From Phialophora verrucosa (Eukaryota; Ascomycota; Eurotiomycetes; Chaetothyriales; Herpotrichiellaceae), in assembly GCA_002099365.1 (NCBI GenBank), contig MSED01000002.1:372001-436000 (forward strand): a stretch of 64,000 bases of DNA. Direction: 5' to 3'. Under the pieces are notes generated by a model, which did not search any database, was not told the DNA's origin, and was given only the letters and a program-made list of their open reading frames with translations. Positions 10,784 to 22,040 of the stretch are shown in pieces. Each line of letters starts with the position of its first letter. Positions within the stretch are counted from its first letter, which is position 1. Made by a program: the position numbers and the translations under genes.

Positions 10784-12423
10784 ATATCAGGCCCGCCAAA
10801 GCCACGCGAAGGATGGAGATGACTTGCTGGCTGGGCAGCCCTGAGGACGTCCGTGTTTAGGGACATCTTACAGAAAGGAGCGCTGTGATAGGTGCGTGGG
10901 CAAGGCGCAGTTGAGATCAGAACTGGATTTCGCGTCTAAGGAGAGTCAGACTGGTCCGTGGCTAGGTGTTTGTCTGCAAATTGATGGAAATTGACGAGCG
11001 GATTACATTGGTTGTACATTAGGCGTTCACTAGTGCCCCTAGCCAACCATACCGCTTGCCCAATGCGCTCTTAGCCGCACGCCAAATGTGCCCAATTTTG
11101 GAACACGAGCTTTACAGCCACCGTCTCTCCGCAGTGTTCCCCTGATACAGCCCCTGGAGCCACTTGGCTAAAATTGGCATGTCCGTAGCGCGTCGCGGCC
11201 TCCATTTGGGTATGGTCGTATTGAACTACGCAGAGCACATGTTTTCAGTGCTGCAACCAATACCCGACGCTAACAGACGACCAATGATGGCGACAGAGTG
11301 TGAAACATTTTGAAGGTCTGGGCATCATCATGGCTGGCCAACTACCACGCTGGGAAGAATCGATCGTGATGAAATGCTCGTGACAGGACATCAACTGCTC
11401 CAGAGTGCCACCGTTCTGAATTCCTCCTTCTTCACACGTGAGCCTGCGCACGGTTCGGATTCTGGCCGCCCAAGAGCTCTCCAATGCTTGCATCCAGAAG
11501 GATGAAACTGAGATTTCCAGGAGGACGAGGGAAAGCCTGACCTCTGCAGGGGTAGTAGGGGGTGGTTTGCCTGTCAGTCCTTGGTACTGAGTACATTTAC
11601 ACGCTCATCATGACACTTAGGTAAAAGAAGCTCCTTCCCCTCAAAGTGAGCTCAGCTTCACCTGATGAGCAGGACGAGCTGAGTCAATCTTGCGTATGAG
11701 GGTGACCCGAGCACCAAGACAGACGGTCTTTGCTCCCATATCCTCTATAGACCGTAGCTATCACCATCATACAAAATGCAGAAAGTTCACAAGTACAATA
11801 CTATGTACAGCCACAGCTCGACATCGGCTAATGTCGTGCGACTCGGTTAAGGAGGCTCAGCTGAGGGCTCAGTTAGGTCTGAGGTTAAAACGGCCTTGGC
11901 TCGCCCTGGAGAATCCGATCGTAGGTGACAGTTAGACTTTTCGTCTCGTGAGTACTCGTAATTTAGGTACATCCAGTGCTTTCCGCCCCGTTAAAGGATT
12001 GGGGGTTCGAGGCCCTCGAAATCGCTCCAAAATATCTCAGCCTTGCGTGCAAGACCTGGGCCTTGGGCAAGGCTGCATTTCTTGGCGCTTGTCCCTTGCA
12101 TTTCGAGGTAAAAATACGATCAAAGACAAACCGCTTCACCTGTGCAGGGAGATCCCGGTCAAGATGAAAATGACAACCCTGGACCCAATGCTGCCTTGAC
12201 TATCCTGACTACTTTCGACTTACCTACGAGCTATTCGATACTGCTCACACCACAGGCACACGGTCGGCATTGTTCCATCTCACCCCATTATGAATTGAGT
12301 CGCAGAAATTGAACCAATCAGTCCGAGAAGCGTCCAAGATACTGCTTTTACGAGCAGCCCTATTGAGACGCCACTCACAGCAGGCGACCTGACTTAGCCG
12401 TTTTCGATGTCCTGATCACTTCA
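10784..12423. other. Intergenic, divergent P450 / TFIIIC upstream region
   Basis: This 1.6-kb region lies between two divergent starts. No coding pattern was recognised. One GGCTAAAA sequence occurs at 11166-11173. It shows that XlnR-like 8-mers also arise away from the xylan genes. Confidence 0.5.
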
Positions 12424-14184
12424 ATGTACAGTCTCATCGGTGACATTGCGCCTGTCACTCTACCGTTCTGGCCAACATGCAAAAATGCCTTGACTTGGTC
12501 GGCCGAGGGTCTTGCGGTTGCGGCAGGTGAGGTGGTGCACATTTTAACGCCTCATGATGCATCCACACCGCCAGAAACGACCGGGCACAAGCAATGGCAC
12601 ACTTGCACTGTCCGGGTCAACCAGTTTGAACCGAGCGAATGGCCGCACCAGCCCCTGGCCACGGTCTCTCAGTTTTCCCTTGGAGAAGAACTGTCTGAAT
12701 CCACGATTGCCTCGATTGCTTGGTCTCCGCAGGGACTGGGTGTCTACAGAAGAAGCGTATTAACTGTCTTAACATCTAACCTCATTTTATCGCTGTGGGA
12801 GACCAACGGACGGCTTGGGTCGTGGCAGCGCACCGCTGTTGTCAATCAACATCTGCCGGTAGAACCTGCCAACGAAGGAGTGGAAAATTCAAGACGCCAG
12901 CGACGAGTCCGTGCCTTTGCTTGGCTGCCCAGCCTCCCACCTTCTGCAGCTTCCAAGTGGGGACAGCAACTTCTCGCTGTGGCTGATGACAACTATATCG
13001 TATCGGTCTATCACGTATGGAAGGTCAAAGGTGCAGTTTATGGGCAGTGGTCCTTCCGACTCCTGACACAATGCCCAATCGCAGGCGCACGTCACCCAGA
13101 ACCCAACACAACAACGACGCGGAGCCTGCGAGCCGATCTGTCCCAATCGTCGCTTATCTCTAGTCTGGAGACGACTTCATGGCAACCAGAAGAGGATCCA
13201 AGTGACGATGGGACGAGAAGTCTAGTCGTCAAGGTGAGTCGCGGTCAGTGCTGTGCTCCCAGTTTTCTGCGTGTGCAGGTACCCAGTCTGCAGGCAGATC
13301 CAACCAAAGATGGACGTGAACTGGAAGCCTCAATCAGCCCCTTGCCATCGATGCCAGACCTCTCTCTTCCTGCCCCGCCTTCCACAGACATCTTCGAACC
13401 TGTTGTCGAAGAGTCTCGTGCAGATTTCGCCCGGAACCATGGCCTTCGTGGCAAAGCTCGTGTCAATCACTGGGGGACTGCGTGGTCTCCTGACCACAAT
13501 CTCGCAGCAGCCTGCGTGTCGCTGCATCCTTCAGATATGATCGAATATGTCATACCTTCTGCGCAGCGCATCAACGTTCATTTCATACGCGTGCGCGAGC
13601 CTTTGGCAGGAGAGTGTGCCCTGGAAGATCCCGTCGCAGTACAAAAACGTATATTTGAATTTATTTTCGGGTCATCGGCAGACCAGATAAATACGGACTT
13701 CGACCAGAAGACTATCAGAAACGCTGCTGCTCTCATGAAGTTGAATTTCAAAGATTCACACGACGTGGCTGACTTGGTAGATGCGTGGTTAGAACGACAT
13801 CAAAGCACTCTATCAGGGCAAAAGTCTTCTCCAGGAGCACTTCAGGGACAAGGCATGAAAGAGCGGCAGGACAGCCAGATGGATCTGGACCGCACGGAAA
13901 GGGACGGGAATATTGAAGAGCTCTGCGAGCTCTGCGACGAGCCTATTCCGTTCACGTCGGACTTGGACCGAGCCAGGTGCAATCGCGGCCATCAGTTCAG
14001 CCGATGTTGGCTCTCCTTCGTTGCTATCCAAGAACCTGGAATTTCAAAGTACTGTTCTAAATGCGGAAGGCAGTTCCTCGATCCCGGCAAGATGGAATTC
14101 CAAGGCGATGGTCCGAGCTTGGGTCAAGCACTGTTCGACCAGTTCGATGCGTGCCCCTATTGCCAAGGCAAATTTCGAGGGTGA
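12424..14184 (+). CDS. RNA polymerase III transcription factor TFIIIC subunit (delta/TFIIIC90 type)
   Basis: This is a nuclear protein, a predicted part of the TFIIIC complex that binds A/B boxes of tRNA genes. The 586-codon frame begins with a WD40-like beta-propeller region (typical opening LPFWPTCKNALTWSAEGLA and later SIAWSPQGLGVYRRSVLTV). It ends with a zinc-finger domain of the TFIIIC type: CELCDEPIPF, CNRGH, CSKCGRQF and CPYCQGKF supply the paired Cys/His ligands (about residues 498-584). This order matches the N-terminal TFIIIC_delta plus C-terminal zf-TFIIIC architecture of human GTF3C4. A possible in-frame 45-bp intron (13234-13278, GTGAGT...TGCAG) would remove 15 residues with low similarity to the rest. 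A branch point is not obvious. The next gene on the same strand begins about 290 bp downstream. Confidence 0.82.
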   Translation: MYSLIGDIAPVTLPFWPTCKNALTWSAEGLAVAAGEVVHILTPHDASTPPETTGHKQWHTCTVRVNQFEPSEWPHQPLATVSQFSLGEELSESTIASIAWSPQGLGVYRRSVLTVLTSNLILSLWETNGRLGSWQRTAVVNQHLPVEPANEGVENSRRQRRVRAFAWLPSLPPSAASKWGQQLLAVADDNYIVSVYHVWKVKGAVYGQWSFRLLTQCPIAGARHPEPNTTTTRSLRADLSQSSLISSLETTSWQPEEDPSDDGTRSLVVKVSRGQCCAPSFLRVQVPSLQADPTKDGRELEASISPLPSMPDLSLPAPPSTDIFEPVVEESRADFARNHGLRGKARVNHWGTAWSPDHNLAAACVSLHPSDMIEYVIPSAQRINVHFIRVREPLAGECALEDPVAVQKRIFEFIFGSSADQINTDFDQKTIRNAAALMKLNFKDSHDVADLVDAWLERHQSTLSGQKSSPGALQGQGMKERQDSQMDLDRTERDGNIEELCELCDEPIPFTSDLDRARCNRGHQFSRCWLSFVAIQEPGISKYCSKCGRQFLDPGKMEFQGDGPSLGQALFDQFDACPYCQGKFRG

Positions 14185-14470
14185 GACTGGAATGCGGCTC
14201 GAAATCGGAGATACACCATCTTTGTGTCACCACGACGAGATTGAGGCTGCGAACAGGGACTTTCACATCTTCAGACGCGATGACGGAAACCCGTCTTTGT
14301 CCCCTCCGAAAAGGTCAAACTATCCGCGCTTCGCCGGATTCGAGGTTGTTATCGACCGTCGACGTTTTCTGATCGCAGCATTACCGCAAACGGAAAAGTT
14401 CTTTGAACGATACCACGCTCCGAAAGCGACTACGTCAAGATGGCAGCGCTTGAAATATACTACGACCACG

Positions 14471-17180
14471 ATGGGGAAGGTAGCATCTTTGATCCGTCTC
14501 GTTTTTATTGTTCAACTCGAAGGTCTTCAATCCCTACGAGTCCAACCCGAGTCTCTGCGCGAAAGGAAGTGGTTGTCCACCAGAACCATACGACGCCGAA
14601 GGAACCGCGGTTTCCGACAAGGACCACAACAGCACGTCTCCCACAGATATGCTCAGGTCAGCATCGCCGTCGTCAGGCTGGCGCGGTCGCCTCATGCCGC
14701 GAAGACAGAGTCAGGACAAACAGGCTCGTCCTAAAGAGATCAGCCGATGGTCGAAGACCACCACAGAATCAGAACTATCTGAAGCTGGACTGGAACCAGC
14801 CTCGAAGAGGAGGAGCTTTCTCGAGAAGAAACGAAGCCAGGGAAAGAATGCCAAGGAAACTGCCACTTCCAGTCCAACAGATCCCTTCTACGACCCGGTC
14901 ACGAAGCAACTCCAACCCTTTGGAGGAGACATTCCTCCTGTCATCACTGCCAGTCGACCAGACGGCACAGAGCAGCCTCGAACATTCCCTGACGATGCTT
15001 CAGACGATGGCACCATAGATAGCCCGACCAGTCCGACCAGCCCTGTCATCCAGCGAGCAAGCAGCGTGCGCGTGAGTAGGCCCCAGGTCATCCAGCACAG
15101 TAACAGCTCCGCTGCATCCGTCCCCCAGCTGTATCCCCCACAGAACACACCTTCTCCTGTGGACGATGCATCATTGTCATCGACGGCCCCACAAACTCTA
15201 GGGGAAGACCTGAAAAACCGTCTTACACCCGCCGTGGAGAAGAATGAAGCGGACGTCCTCCCAGGTGGACCGATCGCTGCCCTAAGAGCGCTAGAAGGAT
15301 TCGACGCCAACGAGGCAGTCAGCGACATCACCGCCTTGCCGCACATCCCCTCCCAAGCCAGCCTCGAGCCCCGCGACTCTTTGAGGGAAACCATCGTCTC
15401 ATGGCCCGACACCCCATCTCGACTCGAAGCGCTCGACACCATGCCCACGCCGATGGGCGGGTTCGGGTCCATGCGCATCCCTCGCTCCTCGAAAGGCACC
15501 TTCTCAACGGACAGCTCAGTCACTTTCGTATCCCCCTCGTCCCTCATGACCGACGGCCTGCGCTCCAACCCTCCCACCGACACAGACAAGAAACTCTCGC
15601 GCGCCATCTCCGCCCCGGTGCGGAACTCGCGGCGGGTGATGATCCGCCCCGCCGACTTGGTCATCAACAGAGCGGGCCACGATCACAAGCTGTTCAGGGA
15701 GAATATCGTCAGCACGCCGTATCCCGTCAGAAAAAGCAGCCACGTGGAGCTTGATGGCACATTTGCCGCACCTGCTCCGCCACCGACACAGAAGGAGGGC
15801 AGCAAAGGCAAGAAGACGCCGAAACTACGGCGCTCGAGGCCCTTGTCTCACACTGCTGAAGGATCCGAACCGGACGACGAGACAGCTGACATTGCCCGTG
15901 CCCCAGACACTGCTTCTACAAGCTCGCCGAACGGGGAAGCGCCCAAGATCCCCCTTTCCACTAAACCAAGCTCTCTACCAAGCGCGACAGTGCCCGTCAC
16001 CTCCAAATCCGATCGTTTCCCCTCCCCCTCGGCGCCGGAGATCCTCTTCCTCGAGCTCCGAATTGCTCGCCACCCCTGCGCACGGGTGACGGTAGAGATC
16101 GAGGTCACGGACAAAGCGACCTTCGACGACGAACAGCTTTTCAGCATCCTGCGAGATCGCTACATCCACAGTCTCATGGGGAAGGCTCGATGGTGGTTCT
16201 GCGCCAGGACAATCGAGGGCGCGACCTGGAGCTCTCAGCCCCCAACAGCGTCAGGACTCTGGCACACCCACCACAACGCAGGAGTCGGCAGCTGCGCGAT
16301 CCGCGATTCCGATGCCGCGAATTTTGTCCGCCATCTCCTGACACCACGGCTGGGCCGCCGGCGAAAGCTGTGGCTCCTCTGGCTCCGCAACGCCCAACAA
16401 TTGCATGAATATTCCTCCGGGGCGGGATCGCGACGAGGCCGTCGCTCCTATCTCCCCCAACCGGCGCATCCCATCCACAGTACTCCGACCAACCACGGCA
16501 CCAGCAACAACAGTACAAGCACCAGTACCACGCACAGCCCGGAGGACGAAAAGTCAACGAGTCCAGTCTTCTCGTTCATGCACTCCCGGCAGAACAGCGC
16601 GTCGAACCAGCTCCAGCAGCACCTCCTTGTCCGCCTCGACCAGCCCGAGAAGTCGCCCACGCAGGAATACCGCGGCGTGGTGTCCAAGCAGCCGAGCCTA
16701 TCCCTAGGTCGCATGCCATTCAGTTTAAGTTCTACTTCTCCGTCTGGTCATCCGCAGCCGCAAACACCTTCATTCCCGACATCGTTCCACCGGTCGAAAT
16801 CTCTCGTCGCGGCCACGTCATCTTCGTACCGTCGGTATTTATCTCCGGATTCTCAGCCTCCCCTTTCCCCTTCCTCGACACTTCCCCCCTCTATCACCCT
16901 GCATCACAGATTCTCCGTCCGGGCCATCGGGCTCTTCACTTCCCTCGTGCTCTTCCTCGCCCTCCTCACCACCGTGCTGTGGATCCTCGTCGGCCATCCC
17001 GGCAGGAGTGCCGCGCAGGGAAACGGCACCACGACCGTTGCAGGCGTGCAGTTCGACGTCCCTTGGCGGAGGGATGCGGAGGGCCGGGTGGGCGTGGGCT
17101 TGGTCATGGGCGTGGTTGTCTTGCTTGTGGGCGCCTTGCTAGAGGGATGCTGGGTGTGGGCGAGCTGGGTGCTCGTGTAG
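14471..17180 (+). CDS. Ser/Pro-rich fungal protein with two C-terminal transmembrane helices
   Basis: Unnamed protein. A long frame runs to 17180, but coding bias shifts frame near its end. The frame used until about 16676 gives way to one reading IQFKFYFSVWSSAAANTF and EISRRGHVIFVP, then returns for the membrane helices. I therefore propose introns 16677-16723 and 16831-16909. The 5' end is uncertain. A tiny first exon 14471-14479 with a 43-bp intron to 14523 would give MGKVFNPYESNPSLCAKGSG; otherwise the first in-frame ATG is 14649. The full join is 846 residues. Residues 1-500 are disordered with SP repeats and a conserved-looking block (RRVMIRPADLVINRAGHDHK). Two hydrophobic helices end the chain (SLVLFLALLTTVLWILVG; GLVMGVVVLLVGALLEG). 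Function unknown; exon structure is inference. Confidence 0.6.
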
Positions 17181-17539
17181 AATAGTAAGACATCCCATTA
17201 CGTGTTCGGGATCAAATAAACAATGGGTGGCCGATTGATTGATGGGAAACTGCATACCCGGTTGGATATCCTAGTCCTAGTACCACGAGAGGGGTTGGGA
17301 AGAGGCAATGATATGTCGGGCAGGGAGTAGATCCCAAGCTCGCGGCAGTTACGGACAAGCCGAATCGATGCAAAGCCGTAGAAATTGCCAGTAGAACGCT
17401 CGGTGCATTCAGAGCTCTATCGAGTGTCAAACAACTTGTCCATCGACAGAATATAAACTGCAAACTGTATTCGAGATCCCTCCTTGTCAAACATACGCCC
17501 TTGCATGATTCGTCATTATCTGCTCTCAATCCTCTCTGA
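17181..17539. other. Convergent 3' intergenic region
   Basis: This 359-bp gap lies between two converging stop codons. It should hold both polyadenylation regions. Nothing else is recognised. Confidence 0.5.
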
Positions 17540-20234
17540 TCAAGCCTTCACACCCATCCATCCTGGAATCGTCGACTTCCTCTTACCCGTCGCCTTGTCC
17601 ACTTGGTCCTTACCTTTCTCCCTCTCCGCCAGATCGATGGCGCTCCGCATGCTCTCAAAGCTGAACTTCGGTCGCAGAGACAGGTCCATTGCATTGGCGC
17701 CGCCAAGATACGAGGAGGAAAGCTCTTGCTCCCACGGTGTCGACACAGAGGTTGCAGTGGAGGTGGCGGTTGCGGCTGAAATTGGCGTGATGATTGTCAC
17801 TGTTGTGGTTGTTGTCGTCGAAGTCGGAGTTTCGGCGGAAGTCAGACTGGGATCAACCTTTTCTGGAACGGCGGATTGGTGGCTGATCTTTGCCAGAGAC
17901 TGATCAACATGTGAGCCCTGGAGCCCAACCTGACTGACAGTTTGAAGTGGCAACTGGTTCTCGTCTGCAGGCGTTGTCCCTTGCGGAGGTGTATGAAATG
18001 TATCTGGACCAACTCCAGCGATGGTATTTTCAGGCGGCGTTGCCTGCGCGAGATCAGCAGTAATGACTTGCAAGTCCTTGGCGACCGTGGCTGGGAAATG
18101 GTCGACAACGGCTCGAGCTGCCGAGGACACTTGAAGGTGAGGCTCGTCGATCGCAATCCCTTCATCGACTGCTACCGGCCCCGACATTGTCGCGAAATCC
18201 CTCGTTTGCACGGTGGAGTCATCCATGTCAGCATGCTCGATCATCAAGGGCTGATTTTCGTCGGCTTCAACCTCTACCTCCTCGTCTTCTTCGTAGATCG
18301 GACCTGTATCTCCGTTCCGCTTCCCGTGTAGACTTGCAAATCTGACGAATCCAGGAGGTGCTGAGTTTCTCTTCAATCTTATTGGGCTCGCATTTTTCTG
18401 CCGGAGGGGCTGCTTGACGGGACTTGATGCGGCAATTTCCATCTCCATATCACCAAGGTGCTGCTGCTGCTCGGATTGGGACTCGGGTGGCCCATTGTAG
18501 GGCTCGATTCTAGCTTGACGTGTCTCATTTTCCCCCACTTGCATCGGGATGATGGGAGTGAACTTGTCGCGACTGGCGTCAGAACTCCTTCTCCCGGAAG
18601 AACCGGATGTTCTCTCGATTTCGAAGCTGAAGTTTGTCCGCAGATTCTCATTCTCCAAGACTGGGCTTAGTTCGCTGTTGAAACCGTGAGGCCGTTTCAA
18701 CCTCCCGCAGCATGCGCAACGTGAATAGACCGGGCCGGAAGTGATATCCTTTTCTTTGCCTTTAGGCTCGTCTGGGATCGTCAGAGAGAGGGGTCGAACA
18801 GCTGGGTGAGTGGAAAAATCGGCATTTGCGGCTGTTGCATCACTCGCTGAAGCCTCTCCAGACGTTGCGGCCGGTGCGGAATGCTCCTTCTCGGGTTCTG
18901 TTGCATCTTCGTTCTTCGGCAAAGACAGAGTCCTTCTTCTCGTTTTCTTCAATTTTTTCTCCGGGCTTTCATGAAGCTTGTCTCCTCCAAAGAGTGCTGC
19001 GTGTATCGTGAATCGCTTTTGCTTGTCTTTCTCCTTCTTAGGAGATTCTGGGACGGAAACGTCCTTAGGCTTCTGATCAGGCAAAGTTGGCGCAGCCTTG
19101 GGCTGGCTGTCAACGACCACAGTTTCTGGTTGGACCGGAACCTCTTCGTCACCACTCTCTGTCTTTGGTTGATTATGCGGATCATCTGCAGGATCGAATG
19201 CCGGGAACTTGTCCGTGTCATCAACGATCATCGAGACCGGAGAGTCGGTTACCCTAGGTGGACTTGGTTGCCGCGAAGACGGTGCACTGACGTTGGGTAG
19301 AGAATTGGCACGTGCATTTCGCAGACTTTGCGCCCGGTAGATGCTATGGTCACCAGATTCACGTTTCGCAAGCTCCGGCGACGTGCTGACTTGGCTCTGC
19401 CTCGGCCTGGAGAAATATGAGAGGGGATTGCTGACAATCTGGTGAGACGGGTATTGGAGCATGTTTATGGAGCCTGTGCGTGTCACTTCAGGGCCTCGAT
19501 ATGTGGGGAGACCGCGATACGTAGAGGATCCAGAGCTTGATGGGCGGGACGAGAAACCACTGGCGGGCATGAAAGTAGCTTGCACTGACCCGCGGGGTCG
19601 AGGAGCATGAATGACGCCACTTGTGTGGCCATGGTGGTGATGGCCATGAGTGCTGGATTGCGATGACCGTCGGTGTCCATTGGGAGTCTGTGGGGGAGTT
19701 GGAATGTTGACGCTGTTGTTTCGCGAGATCGAGTTTCTGTGCGCCTGTGCCTGGTAGGCGGGAGGCTCGTCAGGTGTTGCTGGAGGTGTTGCATTGGTCG
19801 AACGTCGCGACCTGGCTGGAGACGAAGTTGATTTGGTACTGGATTGACTCCCGGTTTTGGAGGCCAGGGAACCATTATTAAGCGAACGAATTTCGGCTGG
19901 CGTCAACTTGGCGACATGGGCACTGTTGCGGACGGCGTGACGTTGTCGTTGCTTCAGTGTCTTTTGCAATTTGGCCATGTCGAAGTCGTCTGCGTGCAAG
20001 GGGGACACATGAGTCAGTACAGGTTGGACAGAGCAAGGATAGAGGTAGGAAGTTTCAATGTCTGGAAATCCATGGGCAGGGCTGTTGTGGGATTGGCCCG
20101 AGCGCAAGGTACATATCGAGCGTTGACATCAATGGTCAGCCAAATAAAAATGGACATGCTGCAAGGTAAGCTTTCAACTGAGACAGAAAACGCGACTCAC
20201 CCGAGGGATGTGCGGTGGGCGCCATGGTGGGCAT
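17540..20234 (-). CDS. Long disordered fungal protein with CxxC motif, function unknown
   Basis: Two exons, 20234-20201 and 19989-17540, encode 827 residues across a 211-bp intron (GTGAGT...GCAG). The short first exon gives MPTMAPTAHPSD, joined to DFDMAKLQKTLKQRQRHAV, a basic helical segment probably conserved. Most of the chain is Ser/Pro/Thr-rich and predicted disordered. Islands that look conserved are KRFTIHAALFGGDKLHESP (about residues 360-380), a Cys pair in SRCACCGRLKRPHGF (about 465-480) and a C-terminal block SLRPKFSFESMRSAIDLA ending in PGWMGVKA. The CxxCG element could bind metal, but only one pair is visible. I do not recognise the family. The intron length is above the local average. 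The gene converges with its left neighbour. Confidence 0.72.
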
Positions 20235-22040
20235 GGCTGGTAAGGTTTGCGTTGGACGAGGAATACCTTCCCCGTCCTTGAGTGAGCAGGGAGTTGCCGT
20301 CGACACCCGCTCTAGGATATCCGGTCAACGGGAGGTGGTACAGTCGTGGGTCGCGTCAGCCCAGCGCCCCAGGTCCCGGGACGATCAGGCGCCTCAGGCA
20401 CGCAGTAATAAGATGGCGGTGCAGCCCGCACACCTCAACAGCACCGTTAATGAAGACGAAATCTGACCTGCAGGACGATTAGCGCAGCAAATCGAGACAG
20501 AAGCGAGCGACGGTGTCGGGCTGGCGGTCGAAAATCATCGAATGCAGAGTCGAGTGGGCGATGCGATCGTCATTCCAGTGCGGCCAATTCGGCTGGGGGC
20601 TGGTGTGTCAAATGCGTGGTTGAGCGAATGTCCGAACTGACCGCTGCGGGCAACCGTTGGTCGGAGCCGGGAGTCGCGACGAGGGCGCAGTCGCTGTGGA
20701 CAGTCGTACGTGCGAAGCGAGTGACTGGAACGAAGGGAAAGGTGATCAAACACCCTCAGATGAAGGAGTCTACAAGTACTCCGTCGAGGTAACAGGAAGG
20801 AGGGGCAGTCGATTTGCAGGGTGTCGGGGCACGGCAATGGAGCCGGATTTGTGTCGCTGACGCTGGCACTGGCGCAGGCGCTGGAGTAGTATGGCCGCCG
20901 ACCCAGACGTCCCCAGAAGCTGGTGTCGTTCCGCTGGTGATGGTTGGATTGACAATGGTGTCAGTGGTGCGTAAAGAGGAAAAAGTCTGTGACTACACCA
21001 CTCGTCTGGTTTGCCCGTCCTTCCCTGTTGCGCCCTCTTGTATCTCCCTCTCTTCTCTGATAAATCCCATGCCGGCGGATGGGTGCCGTCGAAGTGGGGA
21101 GTTTAGCCCAGATTAAGCATGGACTCGGTTCCTGGATGGGGGTGAGCGAGGGTGTGTAGGGGCGTGAGGCTTGATCCGCCAGCAAGGCCGTTGGCTGGGT
21201 TTTGGGAATTGTCTGAGTCTGAGATGCGCCTCTTCCAATGAAACGTTGCCTAGCACTTGGAGATTGACGACCGCAACGCCATTGATGAGGCGCTTGCGGA
21301 GCCACAGAACGAACAATCCACAGACCCAAAGCATAAGCGCACGGAAGCAGAAAATAGCCGATACGAATATTGGCCAGCCTCGTTCCACGCCTCTGCTCAC
21401 TTGATCTGTTTCGCGGCATCGAATTTTTGGCCACATTGAACATTGCGAGTAGAATTATTCCCTGCTAGCTCATCTGACGCGTGTTTGAAAACCAAGTGAG
21501 CGCAAGGTCCAGGCCTCGATCGCGCCCTAGGCTAAGTCGTGATCCATGAGATAACCTGATCGGATCCAGGTACCAGAGACCAGGGACTATCGTGGAAACC
21601 AATCTCGCCTCGCTGACACGCTTACGTGTCGCCATCATCGACATTGTTATTAGAGTCGAGGCCTTGGCTGATAATATGTACTATTAGGGATGCGGGCACG
21701 GTTTACAGCACGAGATATATTTCCCGGGCGTCAACACCGAGTACCGGTGACGCTTGCAAGCGGCGCGTCGCCACCCATTCAGCTCACCTGCGACATCCTA
21801 TTTCCCAAACTTTTGATCCTCCCATTCGTTGCTGGTATCTTCTGTACTATTGATTGTTTCCTTCGTCCCGTCATGAAAGTAGACATTCGTGAGCATTCTC
21901 GCAGAAGAGCCACAACTTGGGTATATCAACATATGCTGTGAAGGTGATCAAACGACCATCCGCTGGGGAGAAAGCCACTCCTTTACTCGTTTCTGATCGT
22001 ACATACATGGCGGCTGCCAAAGCGCGAGGTTGACTGTTCG
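20235..22040. other. Intergenic, no gene recognised
   Basis: This 1.8-kb region lies between the XlnR stop and the start of the disordered protein, which is transcribed leftward. It holds the promoter of the latter. Short overlapping open frames at 20961-21443 on both strands show no domain or codon bias. Confidence 0.45.

Noticed and set aside
11166..11173. GGCTAAAA upstream of the P450
   Set aside because: Same 8-mer as the proposed XlnR sites, but single, 380 bp from a gene with no xylan link; used here as a reminder of the chance background.
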